The translations under genes were made by a program, and so were the position numbers. The notes under the pieces are model-generated. The model was not told the origin of the DNA and searched no databases. It saw only the letters and a program-made list of their open reading frames with translations. Shown here one piece after another: positions 35,229 through 43,306 of a DNA stretch of 64,000 bases. This stretch comes from Streptomyces sp. NBC_01244 (GTDB lineage: Bacteria > Actinomycetota > Actinomycetes > Streptomycetales > Streptomycetaceae). Location of the stretch: contig NZ_CP108489.1 of NCBI RefSeq assembly GCF_035987325.1, positions 1-64,000 of the forward strand, written 5' to 3'. Each line of letters begins with the position of its first letter. Within the stretch, counting starts at the first letter, position 1.

Positions 35229-36767
35229 ATGGGTCAGGTCCCGATAACGGATCAGTCGGCCGTCGAGGCTCCGAACGACCTCATGACGGGCGACTCCTAC
35301 CTGGAGAGCCTGCGTGACGGCCGCCAGGTCTTCGTGGACGGCGAGCTCGTCAAGGACGTGACGACGCACCCGGCCTTCGCCAATGCCGCGAGGTCGACGG
35401 CGCACCTCTACGACGCGCTCCACCACCCGGACACCAAGGACCTGATGACGACGGTCGACCGGTACACGGGGTACCGCGTCCACCGCTTCTTCACCCCGGC
35501 GCACTCGCCCGAGGAGCTCGTCAAGGCCCGTGACGCCATCGAGCACTGGGCCCGCCTGAGCTACGGCTTCATGAACCGCACGCCCGACTACAAGGCGTCG
35601 TTCATGGCCGGCCTGGCCGTCACCCACGACTTCTACGAGCCCTTCGGCGACAACGCCCGCGCCTGGTACGAGAAGTACGCCCGCCAGGGCCTCTCGATCA
35701 GCCACGCGATCGTCAACCCGCCGGTCGACCGCAACAAGCCGGCGCACGAGATCCGCGACGTCTACCTGAAGGTCGTCGAGGAGCGCGAGGACGGCATCGT
35801 CGTCGAGGGCGCCAAGCTCATGGCCACCGCCTCGGCGCTGAGCAACGTCGCCTTCGTCGGCCAGATCCACCTGGCCAACCTCGAAAAGGGCAAGGCCGAG
35901 GACATGGCGCTGGCCTTCATGGCCCCGCTGAACACCCCGGGCATGAAGGTCGTCTGCCGCACCTCCTACGAGTCCAAGGCCACCAGCCCGTTCGACAACC
36001 CGCTCTCCAGCCGGTTCGACGAGAACGACGCGGTGCTGGTCTTCGACAAGGCCTTCATCCCGTGGGAGAACGTCCTGATCTACCGGGACACCGAGAAGAT
36101 CCACCAGTACTTCCCGCGCTCCGGCCTGCTCTCCCGCGGCTTCTTCCAGGGCGCGATCCGCATGTCGGTCAAGCTCGAGTTCATGGCGGGGATCCTCGAC
36201 AAGGGCACCCGCATCAACGGCACCGACGGCTTCCGCGGAGTCCAGGCCGGCCTCGGCGAGCTGCTCGCCTGGCGCCACCAGACCTGGGCCGTCACCAGCG
36301 CCATGGCCCTGGACCCGGAGGCCGGCCCGGCCGGCACCGTCCTGCCGCGCATGGACTACTCGGCCGGCTACCGGGCCCTCGCCCCGCTCAGCTGGGAGCG
36401 CACGCACCGCTTCTTCGAGGAGCACCTCGCGGGCGCGCTGCTGATGACCCCCTCCAGCGGCAAGGACCTGCAGAACCCCGAGCTGCGCCCGCTGCTCGAC
36501 CGCTACTACCGCGGCACCGGCGCCACCGCCGAGGAGCGCACCAAGCTCTTCAAGCTGGCCTGGGACGCGATCGGCACCGAGTTCGGCGCCCGCCACGAGC
36601 TGTACGAGCTCAACTACGCCGGCGGTCCCGACCAGGTGCGCCTCGACACCCTGAACTGGTCGCGCGGAGCCGGTCTGCTCGACAACTACGGCGACCTCGT
36701 CCAGAGGGCCATGGACGACTACGACCTCGACGGCTGGACCCGCGGCCGCTGGGCCCAGGACAACTGA
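35229..36767 (+). CDS. HpaB-type FAD-dependent aromatic hydroxylase
   Basis: A 512-residue protein of the 4-hydroxyphenylacetate 3-monooxygenase large-component family, which uses FADH2 from a partner reductase to hydroxylate phenols ortho to the hydroxyl. Typical landmarks: MTGDSYLESLRDGRQVFVDGE at the N-terminus, HDFYEPFGDNARAWYEKYA, ATASALSNVAFVG in the flavin pocket, and the C-terminal acyl-CoA dehydrogenase-like helices (GTGATAEERTKLFKLAWDAIGTEFGARHELYELNYAG). ATG 35229 follows GGAGAGG. It probably hydroxylates tyrosine or a hydroxyphenylpyruvate-derived intermediate to a catechol, given the aromatic precursor genes downstream. Confidence 0.88.
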   Translation: MGQVPITDQSAVEAPNDLMTGDSYLESLRDGRQVFVDGELVKDVTTHPAFANAARSTAHLYDALHHPDTKDLMTTVDRYTGYRVHRFFTPAHSPEELVKARDAIEHWARLSYGFMNRTPDYKASFMAGLAVTHDFYEPFGDNARAWYEKYARQGLSISHAIVNPPVDRNKPAHEIRDVYLKVVEEREDGIVVEGAKLMATASALSNVAFVGQIHLANLEKGKAEDMALAFMAPLNTPGMKVVCRTSYESKATSPFDNPLSSRFDENDAVLVFDKAFIPWENVLIYRDTEKIHQYFPRSGLLSRGFFQGAIRMSVKLEFMAGILDKGTRINGTDGFRGVQAGLGELLAWRHQTWAVTSAMALDPEAGPAGTVLPRMDYSAGYRALAPLSWERTHRFFEEHLAGALLMTPSSGKDLQNPELRPLLDRYYRGTGATAEERTKLFKLAWDAIGTEFGARHELYELNYAGGPDQVRLDTLNWSRGAGLLDNYGDLVQRAMDDYDLDGWTRGRWAQDN

Positions 36768-36847
36768 CCGTCAAGCCCGCGTACGGACGGGTGCCCGCGG
36801 CCGACGCGCCGCGCGCACCCGTCCGCGCCCAGCAGAGAGGCCCGGCC

Positions 36848-37345
36848 ATGAACCACGACCTGCGCGACGTGATGCGTTCCTTCGCCACCGGGGTGTGCGT
36901 CGTCAGCACCTACACCGACCAGGACGGCGTGCGCACGCACAACGCGATCACCGTCAACTCGCTCACCTCCGTCTCCCTGGAACCACCGCTGGTGTCCCTG
37001 AGCTTCCGTCACGACTCGGAGTTCTTCGCCGAGCTGCTGCGGACCGGTGTCGTCGGGATCTCGATCCTCGGCGCCGAGGGCGAGTCGACCGCCCGAGCCT
37101 TCGCGCGCCGGCGGCCCGAGCGCGACCAGGCGCTGACCGAGGTGGCCGGAGCGCCGGGCGAGGCCACCGGGACGCTCCTGTTCGACGCGGCGGCCTGGAT
37201 GGAGTGCAGCCTGCGCGACCACGTGGTGGCCGGCGACCACGTGATGGTCATCGGCGAAGTCCTCGCCATGGGTGCCCGCGAGACCCAGACCCCCCTGATC
37301 TTCCTTCAGGGCGGATTCCACAGATTCGAACTGGAACAGGTGTGA
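36848..37345 (+). CDS. HpaC-type flavin reductase
   Basis: A 165-residue NAD(P)H:flavin oxidoreductase of the flavin-reductase-like FMN-binding fold. RDVMRSFATGVCVVST, HNAITVNSLTSVSLEPPLVSLSFR and the GDHVMVIGEV segment are diagnostic. ATG 36848 is chosen from a longer frame. It lies 80 bases after the HpaB-like gene and supplies its reduced flavin. The stop is one base before the next start. Confidence 0.88.
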   Translation: MNHDLRDVMRSFATGVCVVSTYTDQDGVRTHNAITVNSLTSVSLEPPLVSLSFRHDSEFFAELLRTGVVGISILGAEGESTARAFARRRPERDQALTEVAGAPGEATGTLLFDAAAWMECSLRDHVVAGDHVMVIGEVLAMGARETQTPLIFLQGGFHRFELEQV

Positions 37346-37346
37346 C

Positions 37347-38390
37347 GTGCGCGCGAAGAAGCTGCTGAGCCGGCGGGCGCTCCTCGGGGCGGCCCTGGCC
37401 ACATCAGCACTGACCCTGCTGATCCTGCCCGGCATACCGGCCCAGGCCACGGCGTCCGCCGCGGAGACCGCGGCGCGTACCGCGGGCCCGGTGACCGTCT
37501 GCCTGGTGACCCGGGACGCCCCGGCCCGCGAGCGCACCGTCAAGGTCGCGCAGTGGGCCTCGCAGGTCCTGCTCCGGGAGACGCTCTCCTACGCGGGCCC
37601 CTGCGCCTCGTACGGCACCCCGAGCGCCCTGGGCAACGGCAACCTGCGGACGTACGCGCAGATCTCCGACTCCAAGCCGCAGACCGTCGGCATCGTCTTC
37701 CCCAAGTCCACGCTGACCGGCATGCCGACCACGATGACCGACGGCCACCACTGCTACGACATGAACGGTGACGGCTCGGTCAACGAGCACACCGAGTGCG
37801 TCGGCGGCCACGAGCGCCCGCTGGACCTGCCCTCGCAGCTCACCGCGCTGCCCGGCATGCCGCTCAAGTGGGCCCTGGTCAACTTCAACCCGATGGGCCA
37901 CGGCCCGGAGCACATATACGACCACCCGCACTTCGACTTCCACTTCTACACGCAGTCGAAGGCGGAGCGCGACGCGATCCGCAGCGGTCCCTGCGGCCTG
38001 GCCATCAACTGCGACGACTACGCGACGGCCACCGAGCCGATCGCCCCGCAGTACATGCCGAAGGACTACACGGACAAGGGCGTGGCCGAGGCCGCCATGG
38101 GCAACCACCTGGTCGACCTGACCTCGCCGGAGTGGGGATCCACCGCCTTCACCCAGACCTTCATCTACGGCTCCTACGACGCCAAGATCACCTTCCTCGA
38201 GCCGATGATCACGAAGGCCTGGTTCGACGGCATCGCCGCCGGGGTCAACCCGAGCCGCTGCTGGCCGGTCAAGCAGCCGCAGGAGTGGCAGATAGCCGGC
38301 TGGTACCCGCAGGACTACTGCATCGACTACCGCGCCAACCGCGGGGACTTCACCGTCTCGATGAAGAACTTCAAGAACTCCGCCTCCTGA
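37347..38390 (+). CDS. Secreted DUF5602 (TTHB210-like) protein
   Basis: A 347-residue protein. MRAKKLLSRRALLGAALATS starts a twin-arginine signal (SRRALLG), with cleavage likely near residues 34-40. The mature protein has the metal-rich-looking segments HHCYDMNGDGSVNEH (about 134-148, EF-hand-like loop) and PHFDFHFYTQ (about 194-203), a hallmark of DUF5602. GTG 37347 starts 2 bases after the reductase stop, so it belongs to the hydroxylase operon. A Tat-exported, metal-binding-type protein in such an operon is unusual and may act on the product outside the cell; the function is not known. Confidence 0.75.
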   Translation: MRAKKLLSRRALLGAALATSALTLLILPGIPAQATASAAETAARTAGPVTVCLVTRDAPARERTVKVAQWASQVLLRETLSYAGPCASYGTPSALGNGNLRTYAQISDSKPQTVGIVFPKSTLTGMPTTMTDGHHCYDMNGDGSVNEHTECVGGHERPLDLPSQLTALPGMPLKWALVNFNPMGHGPEHIYDHPHFDFHFYTQSKAERDAIRSGPCGLAINCDDYATATEPIAPQYMPKDYTDKGVAEAAMGNHLVDLTSPEWGSTAFTQTFIYGSYDAKITFLEPMITKAWFDGIAAGVNPSRCWPVKQPQEWQIAGWYPQDYCIDYRANRGDFTVSMKNFKNSAS

Positions 38391-38562
38391 GTCGCAGAGA
38401 ACCGAGTCATCGGCCGACCGGTTCCGCCCCGCCGCACCGGGGGTGGCCGGCGGCTCCCACTGAATCCCCGGAGTAGGCGAGGAAAGGGCCACCGTGATCG
38501 CGGACAGCAAGGCCGGCGCACGACGACCCCGCGCCTTCCACGAATTGATAGGTGACTGACAC

Positions 38563-40107
38563 ATGTCCCGTGGATTCTCGATCGGCATCGTCGGAGGAGG
38601 CGCGGCTGCAGTCTGCTTGATCGACGCGTTGTCGCGAACACAAAGCGAACCGGGCAGCCTCACGGTCTTCGAACCGTCACCGCACCTGTGGCGCGGGCGT
38701 GCCTACCAGGTCGACACCGAGACCCTCAAGGTCAACGCGACCCCCGACGACATGTCCGTGCGCGCCGGCGACCTCCGGCACTTCGAGAACTGGCTGGAGA
38801 CGCGGGACAAGGTCATAGGGGTACGCACCGGAGTCGACCGCTGGTCCGGGAGCCGCTTCGCCCCCCGGACCGTCTACGGCGAGTACCTGGAGCAGACCGC
38901 CTACGCCGCGCTCGGCGAACTGCGCCGCCAGGGCTGGCGGGTCGACCTCGTCGGCGAGGGGGTCACCTCCGCGAGCCGCGCGGCCAACCGCGTCCTGCTG
39001 CGCACGGGCAACGGCCGTGCCCGCGCCTTCGACTACGCCATCCTGTGCGTCGGCGGCGACAGCCCCAAGGACGTCTACGGTCTGGGCGACACCCCCGGCT
39101 TCGTCGGGGACCCGTACCCGATCGTCAACAAGCTGGCCGACGTCGGGGAACGGGAGCACGTCGCGATCATCGGCAGCGGCCTGACCGCCATCGACATCAT
39201 CCTGTCGCTGGCCGCGCAGGGCCACCAGGGCAAGATCAGCCTGCTGTCCCGGCGCGGGGTCCTGCCCGGCGTACGGCAGAAGGCGGTCCCCTTCGAGCTG
39301 CGGCACTTCACCCCGCACCGGATGGAGGAGCTGGCCGCGATCCACCCCGAGGTCACCCTCGAGGACATCGCCACCATCATGCGGGCCGAGTTCCGCGATG
39401 TCGGCGCCGACCTCGACGCGGTGGTCTCGGAGATCATCCGCGTCGACCTGGAAGACCCGGTCGACCGGCTGCGCCGGCAGATCGAAGAGGTCGACTCCCC
39501 CCACATGGGCCTGCGCATCCTCCAGCGCGCCGTCCCCGAGACCGGCCCCGACGTCTGGCCGATGCTGCGCGAACAGGACAAGGTCCAGCTGCTGCGCGCC
39601 CACTACCGCACGATCATGAGCCTGTGCTGCCCCATGCCGCCCGGCAGCGCCGGAGTCCTCCTCGACCTCGTCGAGGCCGACAAGCTGGAGATCGTCGCGG
39701 GCCTGCAGAACATCACCCCGCACCCCGAGGCCGGCTTCGACGTCGTCACCGCCGAGGGACACGACTTCACGGCCGACCGCGTCATCAGCGCGGTCAACGC
39801 CTCCGAGGGGCGCATCCCCACCAGCGCCGCGCCCCTGGTCACCTCGCTGATGCGCAGCCGCGTCGCCAGCCGGCACCCCCACGGCGGCCTGCACATAGCG
39901 CGCCCGACCAGCCAGCTCACCACCAACGGCCGGCCCGACCCGCGCCTGTACGGGCTCGGCAACATCGCCGCCGGCTCGCTCTTCTTCACCTTCGGCATCC
40001 CCTCCCTGGTCGACCGCAGCCAGGACATCGTCGGCGCGATCCTGCAGCACGCCGAGACCGTCACGGCCGCGACCCAGGAGAACGAGGACGTCCTGCTCAC
40101 GGTCTAG
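38563..40107 (+). CDS. FAD/NAD(P)-binding oxidoreductase (COG4529 type)
   Basis: A 514-residue protein. The first Rossmann dinucleotide site is GIVGGGAAAVCLIDALSR (about 7-24) and the second HVAIIGSGLTAIDIILSL (about 200-217), with GDSPKDVYG and NIAAGSLFFTFGIPSLVDRS near the end. Members of this FAD-NAD(P)-binding group occur as oxidases or N-hydroxylase-like enzymes in biosynthetic clusters; the reaction cannot be assigned. It follows the secreted protein after 172 bases on the same strand. Confidence 0.82.
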   Translation: MSRGFSIGIVGGGAAAVCLIDALSRTQSEPGSLTVFEPSPHLWRGRAYQVDTETLKVNATPDDMSVRAGDLRHFENWLETRDKVIGVRTGVDRWSGSRFAPRTVYGEYLEQTAYAALGELRRQGWRVDLVGEGVTSASRAANRVLLRTGNGRARAFDYAILCVGGDSPKDVYGLGDTPGFVGDPYPIVNKLADVGEREHVAIIGSGLTAIDIILSLAAQGHQGKISLLSRRGVLPGVRQKAVPFELRHFTPHRMEELAAIHPEVTLEDIATIMRAEFRDVGADLDAVVSEIIRVDLEDPVDRLRRQIEEVDSPHMGLRILQRAVPETGPDVWPMLREQDKVQLLRAHYRTIMSLCCPMPPGSAGVLLDLVEADKLEIVAGLQNITPHPEAGFDVVTAEGHDFTADRVISAVNASEGRIPTSAAPLVTSLMRSRVASRHPHGGLHIARPTSQLTTNGRPDPRLYGLGNIAAGSLFFTFGIPSLVDRSQDIVGAILQHAETVTAATQENEDVLLTV

Positions 40108-40115
40108 CCCCGCCC

Positions 40116-40175
40116 GCATCCGCTTTCCCGCCCGCTTTCCGCCCGCTTCCCAGCCCGTTTCCCCGCCCGCATCCG
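40116..40175. repeat. Short direct repeats
   Basis: Degenerate 10-13-base repeats of CCCGCCCGCTTTC / CCCGCCCGCATCC between two genes of the presumed operon. No function is suggested. Confidence 0.5.
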
Positions 40176-40224
40176 TACGCCACCGGAAAACGATCCGGAG
40201 ATTCCGGAGATGAGGACCCCGAGC

Positions 40225-41037
40225 ATGAGCGTCATCGAGACCGACCGGCCCGCCTACCTGGCGGACACGCACACCGGCCTGCCGATCCCGAGCGAGCCGG
40301 TCTTCGCCACCCACGAGGAGACGCGCCGCCACCGCAAGCAGCGGCTCGCCGCCGCACTGCGGCTGTTCGGCAAGTACGGCTTCGGTGAGGGCATCTCGGG
40401 CCACATCTCGGTCCGCGACCCGGAGCACGAGGACCGGTTCTGGGTGAACCCCTTCGGCGTCTCCTTCAACCTGGTCCGCGTCGCCGACCTCATCTGCGTG
40501 GACTCGGCGGGCACTGTCGTGGAGGGCAAGCACCGGGTCAACCCCAGTGCGTTCGTCATCCACTCGGCCATCCACGAGATGCAGCCGGGCGCCACGGCGG
40601 CCGCCCACGGCCACACCGCGCACTCCCGCGCGCTGGGCGCCCTGGGCCGCCTGCTGGACCCCATCGACCAGGAGTCCGCGGCCTTCTACAACCGCCAGGT
40701 CCTCTACGAGGAGTACGAGGGTCCCTCGGTCTCCGCCGAACTCGGCCGCGACATCGCGGAGAAGCTGGGCGACAACCGCGCGATCCTGCTGCGCCACCAC
40801 GGCCTGATAACCGTCGGCGGATCGCTCGACGAGGCCGTGCACTGGTTCTTCACCTACGACAGCTGCGCCCAGGTGCAGCTGCTCGCCCGGGCGGCGGGCA
40901 CGCCCAAGAGCTTCACCCATGAGCAGGCCGTCGCCGCCGGGGACGGCTTCGGCAACGAGCAGCTGGGCTGGTTCAGCTTCCAGCTCCTCTGGGACGAGAT
41001 CATCCGCGAGCAGCCCGACTTCCTCGAAGAGGACTAG
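40225..41037 (+). CDS. Class II aldolase/adducin family protein
   Basis: A 270-residue protein. The zinc-binding histidines appear in AAAHGHTAHSRALG (about 131-144) and LLRHHGLITVGG (about 192-203), with FWVNPFGVSFNLVRVADLICVD earlier, all typical of the class II aldolase/adducin group. ATG 40225 with GAGG at 40213-40216 is preferred; ATG 40210 is an in-frame alternative. In a biosynthetic setting these enzymes do aldol cleavage/addition, decarboxylation or epimerisation; the substrate is unknown. Confidence 0.85.
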   Translation: MSVIETDRPAYLADTHTGLPIPSEPVFATHEETRRHRKQRLAAALRLFGKYGFGEGISGHISVRDPEHEDRFWVNPFGVSFNLVRVADLICVDSAGTVVEGKHRVNPSAFVIHSAIHEMQPGATAAAHGHTAHSRALGALGRLLDPIDQESAAFYNRQVLYEEYEGPSVSAELGRDIAEKLGDNRAILLRHHGLITVGGSLDEAVHWFFTYDSCAQVQLLARAAGTPKSFTHEQAVAAGDGFGNEQLGWFSFQLLWDEIIREQPDFLEED

Positions 41038-41102
41038 CCCGCGGGACGTCTCCTCGTCCGGCACCACCCCCCGAAGATCACCGAGGAAGAAGAGGCACCA
41101 CC

Positions 41103-41750
41103 ATGAACATCCTGCTTTTCGGAGCCAGCGGGCACATCGGCAGCGCCATCGCCGGCGAACTGCTCTCCCGCGGCCACGCCGTCACCGGCGTGACCCGCAC
41201 CGGCGAGATCGCGGGCAACGGCCACGAAGGCCTGAAGGTGATCGCCGGTGACGCCACCGACGCGGACACCGTGGCCGAACTGTCCGCGGCGGGCTACGAC
41301 GCCGTCGCCTCGGCCGTCGGCCCCAAGCTCGGCGTCGACGACGACCACAAGATCATCGTCGGTGCGGCCAACGCGCTCATCGAGGGCCTCACGCGCAGCG
41401 GCGTACGCCGTGTCGTGGTCCTCGGCGGCGCCGGCAGCCTGGAGGTCTCCCCGGGCGTCAAGGTCATCGACAACCCGAACTTCCCGGCCGTCTGGAAGCA
41501 GAACGCCCTCGCCCAGAGCGAGGCGCTCGGCCTCTACCGCCAGGCCGGCTCCCTGGACTGGACGTTCATCTCCCCGGCCGCCCAGATCGAGCCCGGTGAG
41601 CGCACCGGGACCTATCGCGTCGGCGGTGAGCAGCTCCTGGTGGACGCCGAAGGCAAGAGCCGGATCAGCATCGCGGACTACGCGGTCGCCTTCGCGGACG
41701 TACTGGAGCGCGGAGAAGCGATCCAGTCCCGCATCACCGTCGCCTACTGA
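41103..41750 (+). CDS. NAD(P)-binding atypical SDR (YwnB/NAD(P)H-binding type)
   Basis: A 215-residue protein with the nucleotide motif LLFGASGHIGSAI at residues 4-16 and DWTFISPAAQIEPGERTGTYRVGG, typical of the small NAD(P)H-binding YwnB-like group. No catalytic YxxxK. ATG 41103 follows GAAGAGG. It sits between the aldolase-like and MFS genes, all on the plus strand with short gaps. Confidence 0.85.
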   Translation: MNILLFGASGHIGSAIAGELLSRGHAVTGVTRTGEIAGNGHEGLKVIAGDATDADTVAELSAAGYDAVASAVGPKLGVDDDHKIIVGAANALIEGLTRSGVRRVVVLGGAGSLEVSPGVKVIDNPNFPAVWKQNALAQSEALGLYRQAGSLDWTFISPAAQIEPGERTGTYRVGGEQLLVDAEGKSRISIADYAVAFADVLERGEAIQSRITVAY

Positions 41751-41779
41751 TTCCGCGTTCCCCGGAGGGGATCCGAAAC

Positions 41780-43057
41780 ATGACTTCACCCGCCACACCG
41801 AAGAGCGCCGGCATCGTCCGGTTCGCCATCATCCTCGGTGCACTCACCGCCCTCGGCCCGCTGGCCAACGACGCCTACATGCCGGGCCTCCCGCAGATCG
41901 CCGAGGACCTGAACACGAGCGCCTCGGCCGCCCAGCTCAGCCTCACCGCCTGCCTGCTGGGCCTCGGCATCGGCCAGCTCATCGCCGGACCCGTCAGCGA
42001 CGCGCTCGGCCGCCGCCGTCCGCTCATCGCCGGTCTGGCACTGTTCGCCGTCACCGCCCTGCTGTGCGCCTTCGCCCCCGACATCTGGACGCTGGTCGGC
42101 CTGCGCGCCCTCCAGGGCCTCGGCGGCGCCACCGGCATCGTCATCGCCTCCGCGGTCGTGCGCGACCGGCACACCGGGCCCGCCGCGGCCCGGTTCTTCG
42201 CGATGCTGATGCTCATCACCGGCATCGCCCCGATCCTGGCCCCCGTCCTCGGCGGCCAGCTGATGCTCGTCACCTCGTGGAAGGGCATCTTCATCGCCCT
42301 GGCGATCGTCGGCGCCCTGATGCTCTTCGGCGTCGCCGGAGCCCTGCCGGAGACGCACCCCGCCGAACGGCGCGTGCGCGGCGGACTCAAGGCCACCGGC
42401 CCGATCTTCCGCCGGCTGCTCGGCGACCGCGTGTTCGTCGGCTACAACCTGGCCTGCGGCTTCGCCTTCGCCGCGATGTTCGCGTACATCTCCGGCTCGA
42501 CCTTCGTGCTCCAGTCCATCCACGGGATGTCCCCGCAGGCCTACAGCGTCGTCTTCGGCGTCAACGCCCTCGGCCTGGTCATCGCCGCGCAGGTCAGCGG
42601 GCGCATCGTGCACAAGACCGGCCCGCGCGCCCTGCTCGCCTCCGGTCTGGCCCTCTCCGCGGTCGGCGGCCTCGGGCTGCTCGCCGTCGTCCTCACCGAC
42701 GCCGGTCTGGCCCCGCTGCTCGTCGCGCTCTTCCTGGTGGTCTCCAGCGTCGGCCTCGTCCTGCCGAACTCCTTCGCACTGGCCCTCCAGGACCACGGCG
42801 ACGTGGCCGGCTCGGCCGCCGCGCTGCTGGGCCTGTCCCAGCACCTGATCGGCGCGGCAGTGGTCCCGCTCGTCGGTCTCGCCGGCGAGGACAGCGCGGT
42901 TCCGATGGGCATCGTCATCGCCGTCCTCGGCGTCGGCGGTCTGCTCTTCTTCGGCCTCACCAAGGGCCACCAGGCCGCCGGAGAGGAAGCCGGCGCTCCG
43001 GCGCCCGGGGCGCAGGCCCCTTCGGCCCGGTCCTCCGAGGTCCGCGAGCCGGTCTAG
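41780..43057 (+). CDS. MFS exporter, Bcr/CflA-type
   Basis: A 425-residue protein with twelve predicted transmembrane helices. LGPLANDAYMPGLPQIAEDL near residue 20 and the GPVSDALGRRRPL loop (about 71-83) are typical of the Bcr/CflA drug-resistance group. The C-terminal 25 residues are Ala/Pro/Ser-rich and cytosolic. Likely exports the cluster product or an intermediate. It closes the operon that begins with the hydroxylase; a tandem repeat and a terminator follow. Confidence 0.9.
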   Translation: MTSPATPKSAGIVRFAIILGALTALGPLANDAYMPGLPQIAEDLNTSASAAQLSLTACLLGLGIGQLIAGPVSDALGRRRPLIAGLALFAVTALLCAFAPDIWTLVGLRALQGLGGATGIVIASAVVRDRHTGPAAARFFAMLMLITGIAPILAPVLGGQLMLVTSWKGIFIALAIVGALMLFGVAGALPETHPAERRVRGGLKATGPIFRRLLGDRVFVGYNLACGFAFAAMFAYISGSTFVLQSIHGMSPQAYSVVFGVNALGLVIAAQVSGRIVHKTGPRALLASGLALSAVGGLGLLAVVLTDAGLAPLLVALFLVVSSVGLVLPNSFALALQDHGDVAGSAAALLGLSQHLIGAAVVPLVGLAGEDSAVPMGIVIAVLGVGGLLFFGLTKGHQAAGEEAGAPAPGAQAPSARSSEVREPV

Positions 43058-43086
43058 GAGGCATCTCGCCGATCATGCCGGGCCCG

Positions 43087-43136
43087 CCTGATCAGGCCTG
43101 ATCAGGCCTGATCCGGACTGATCCGGACTGATCGAC
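43087..43136. repeat. Five 10-bp tandem repeats before the aromatic operon
   Basis: CCTGATCAGG at 43087 and 43097, CCTGATCCGG at 43107, ACTGATCCGG at 43117 and ACTGATCGAC at 43127. Each unit is a TGATC-centred near-palindrome and the 10-bp period places copies on one face of the helix, as in a cooperative operator. Confidence 0.6.
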
Positions 43137-43186
43137 AAGAAACCCCCAGACCCTTGGCGAGACGGGATCCCGCGACGGATCGCCCA

Positions 43187-43226
43187 CCGGGGGTCCGTAC
43201 GGCCGCACCACCGTACGGACCCCCGG
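43187..43226 (+). terminator. 16-bp inverted repeat: terminator or leader hairpin
   Basis: Perfect arms CCGGGGGTCCGTACGG (43187-43202) and CCGTACGGACCCCCGG (43211-43226) with an 8-nt loop. It either terminates the MFS transcript or, lying 80 bases before the DAHP synthase start, acts as a leader structure. No T-run follows. Confidence 0.6.
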
Positions 43227-43306
43227 CACCCCGGGGCCGCCACCCCGGGCGGCGACAGGCCCACACCTCTTCCCTTTCCACCGAAACCGATCGAGGCACA
43301 GCCACC

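Noticed and set aside
43187-43306. T-box or amino-acid leader peptide before DAHP synthase
   Set aside because: A hairpin exists, but no T-box sequence and no short frame rich in Tyr, Phe or Trp codons was seen.
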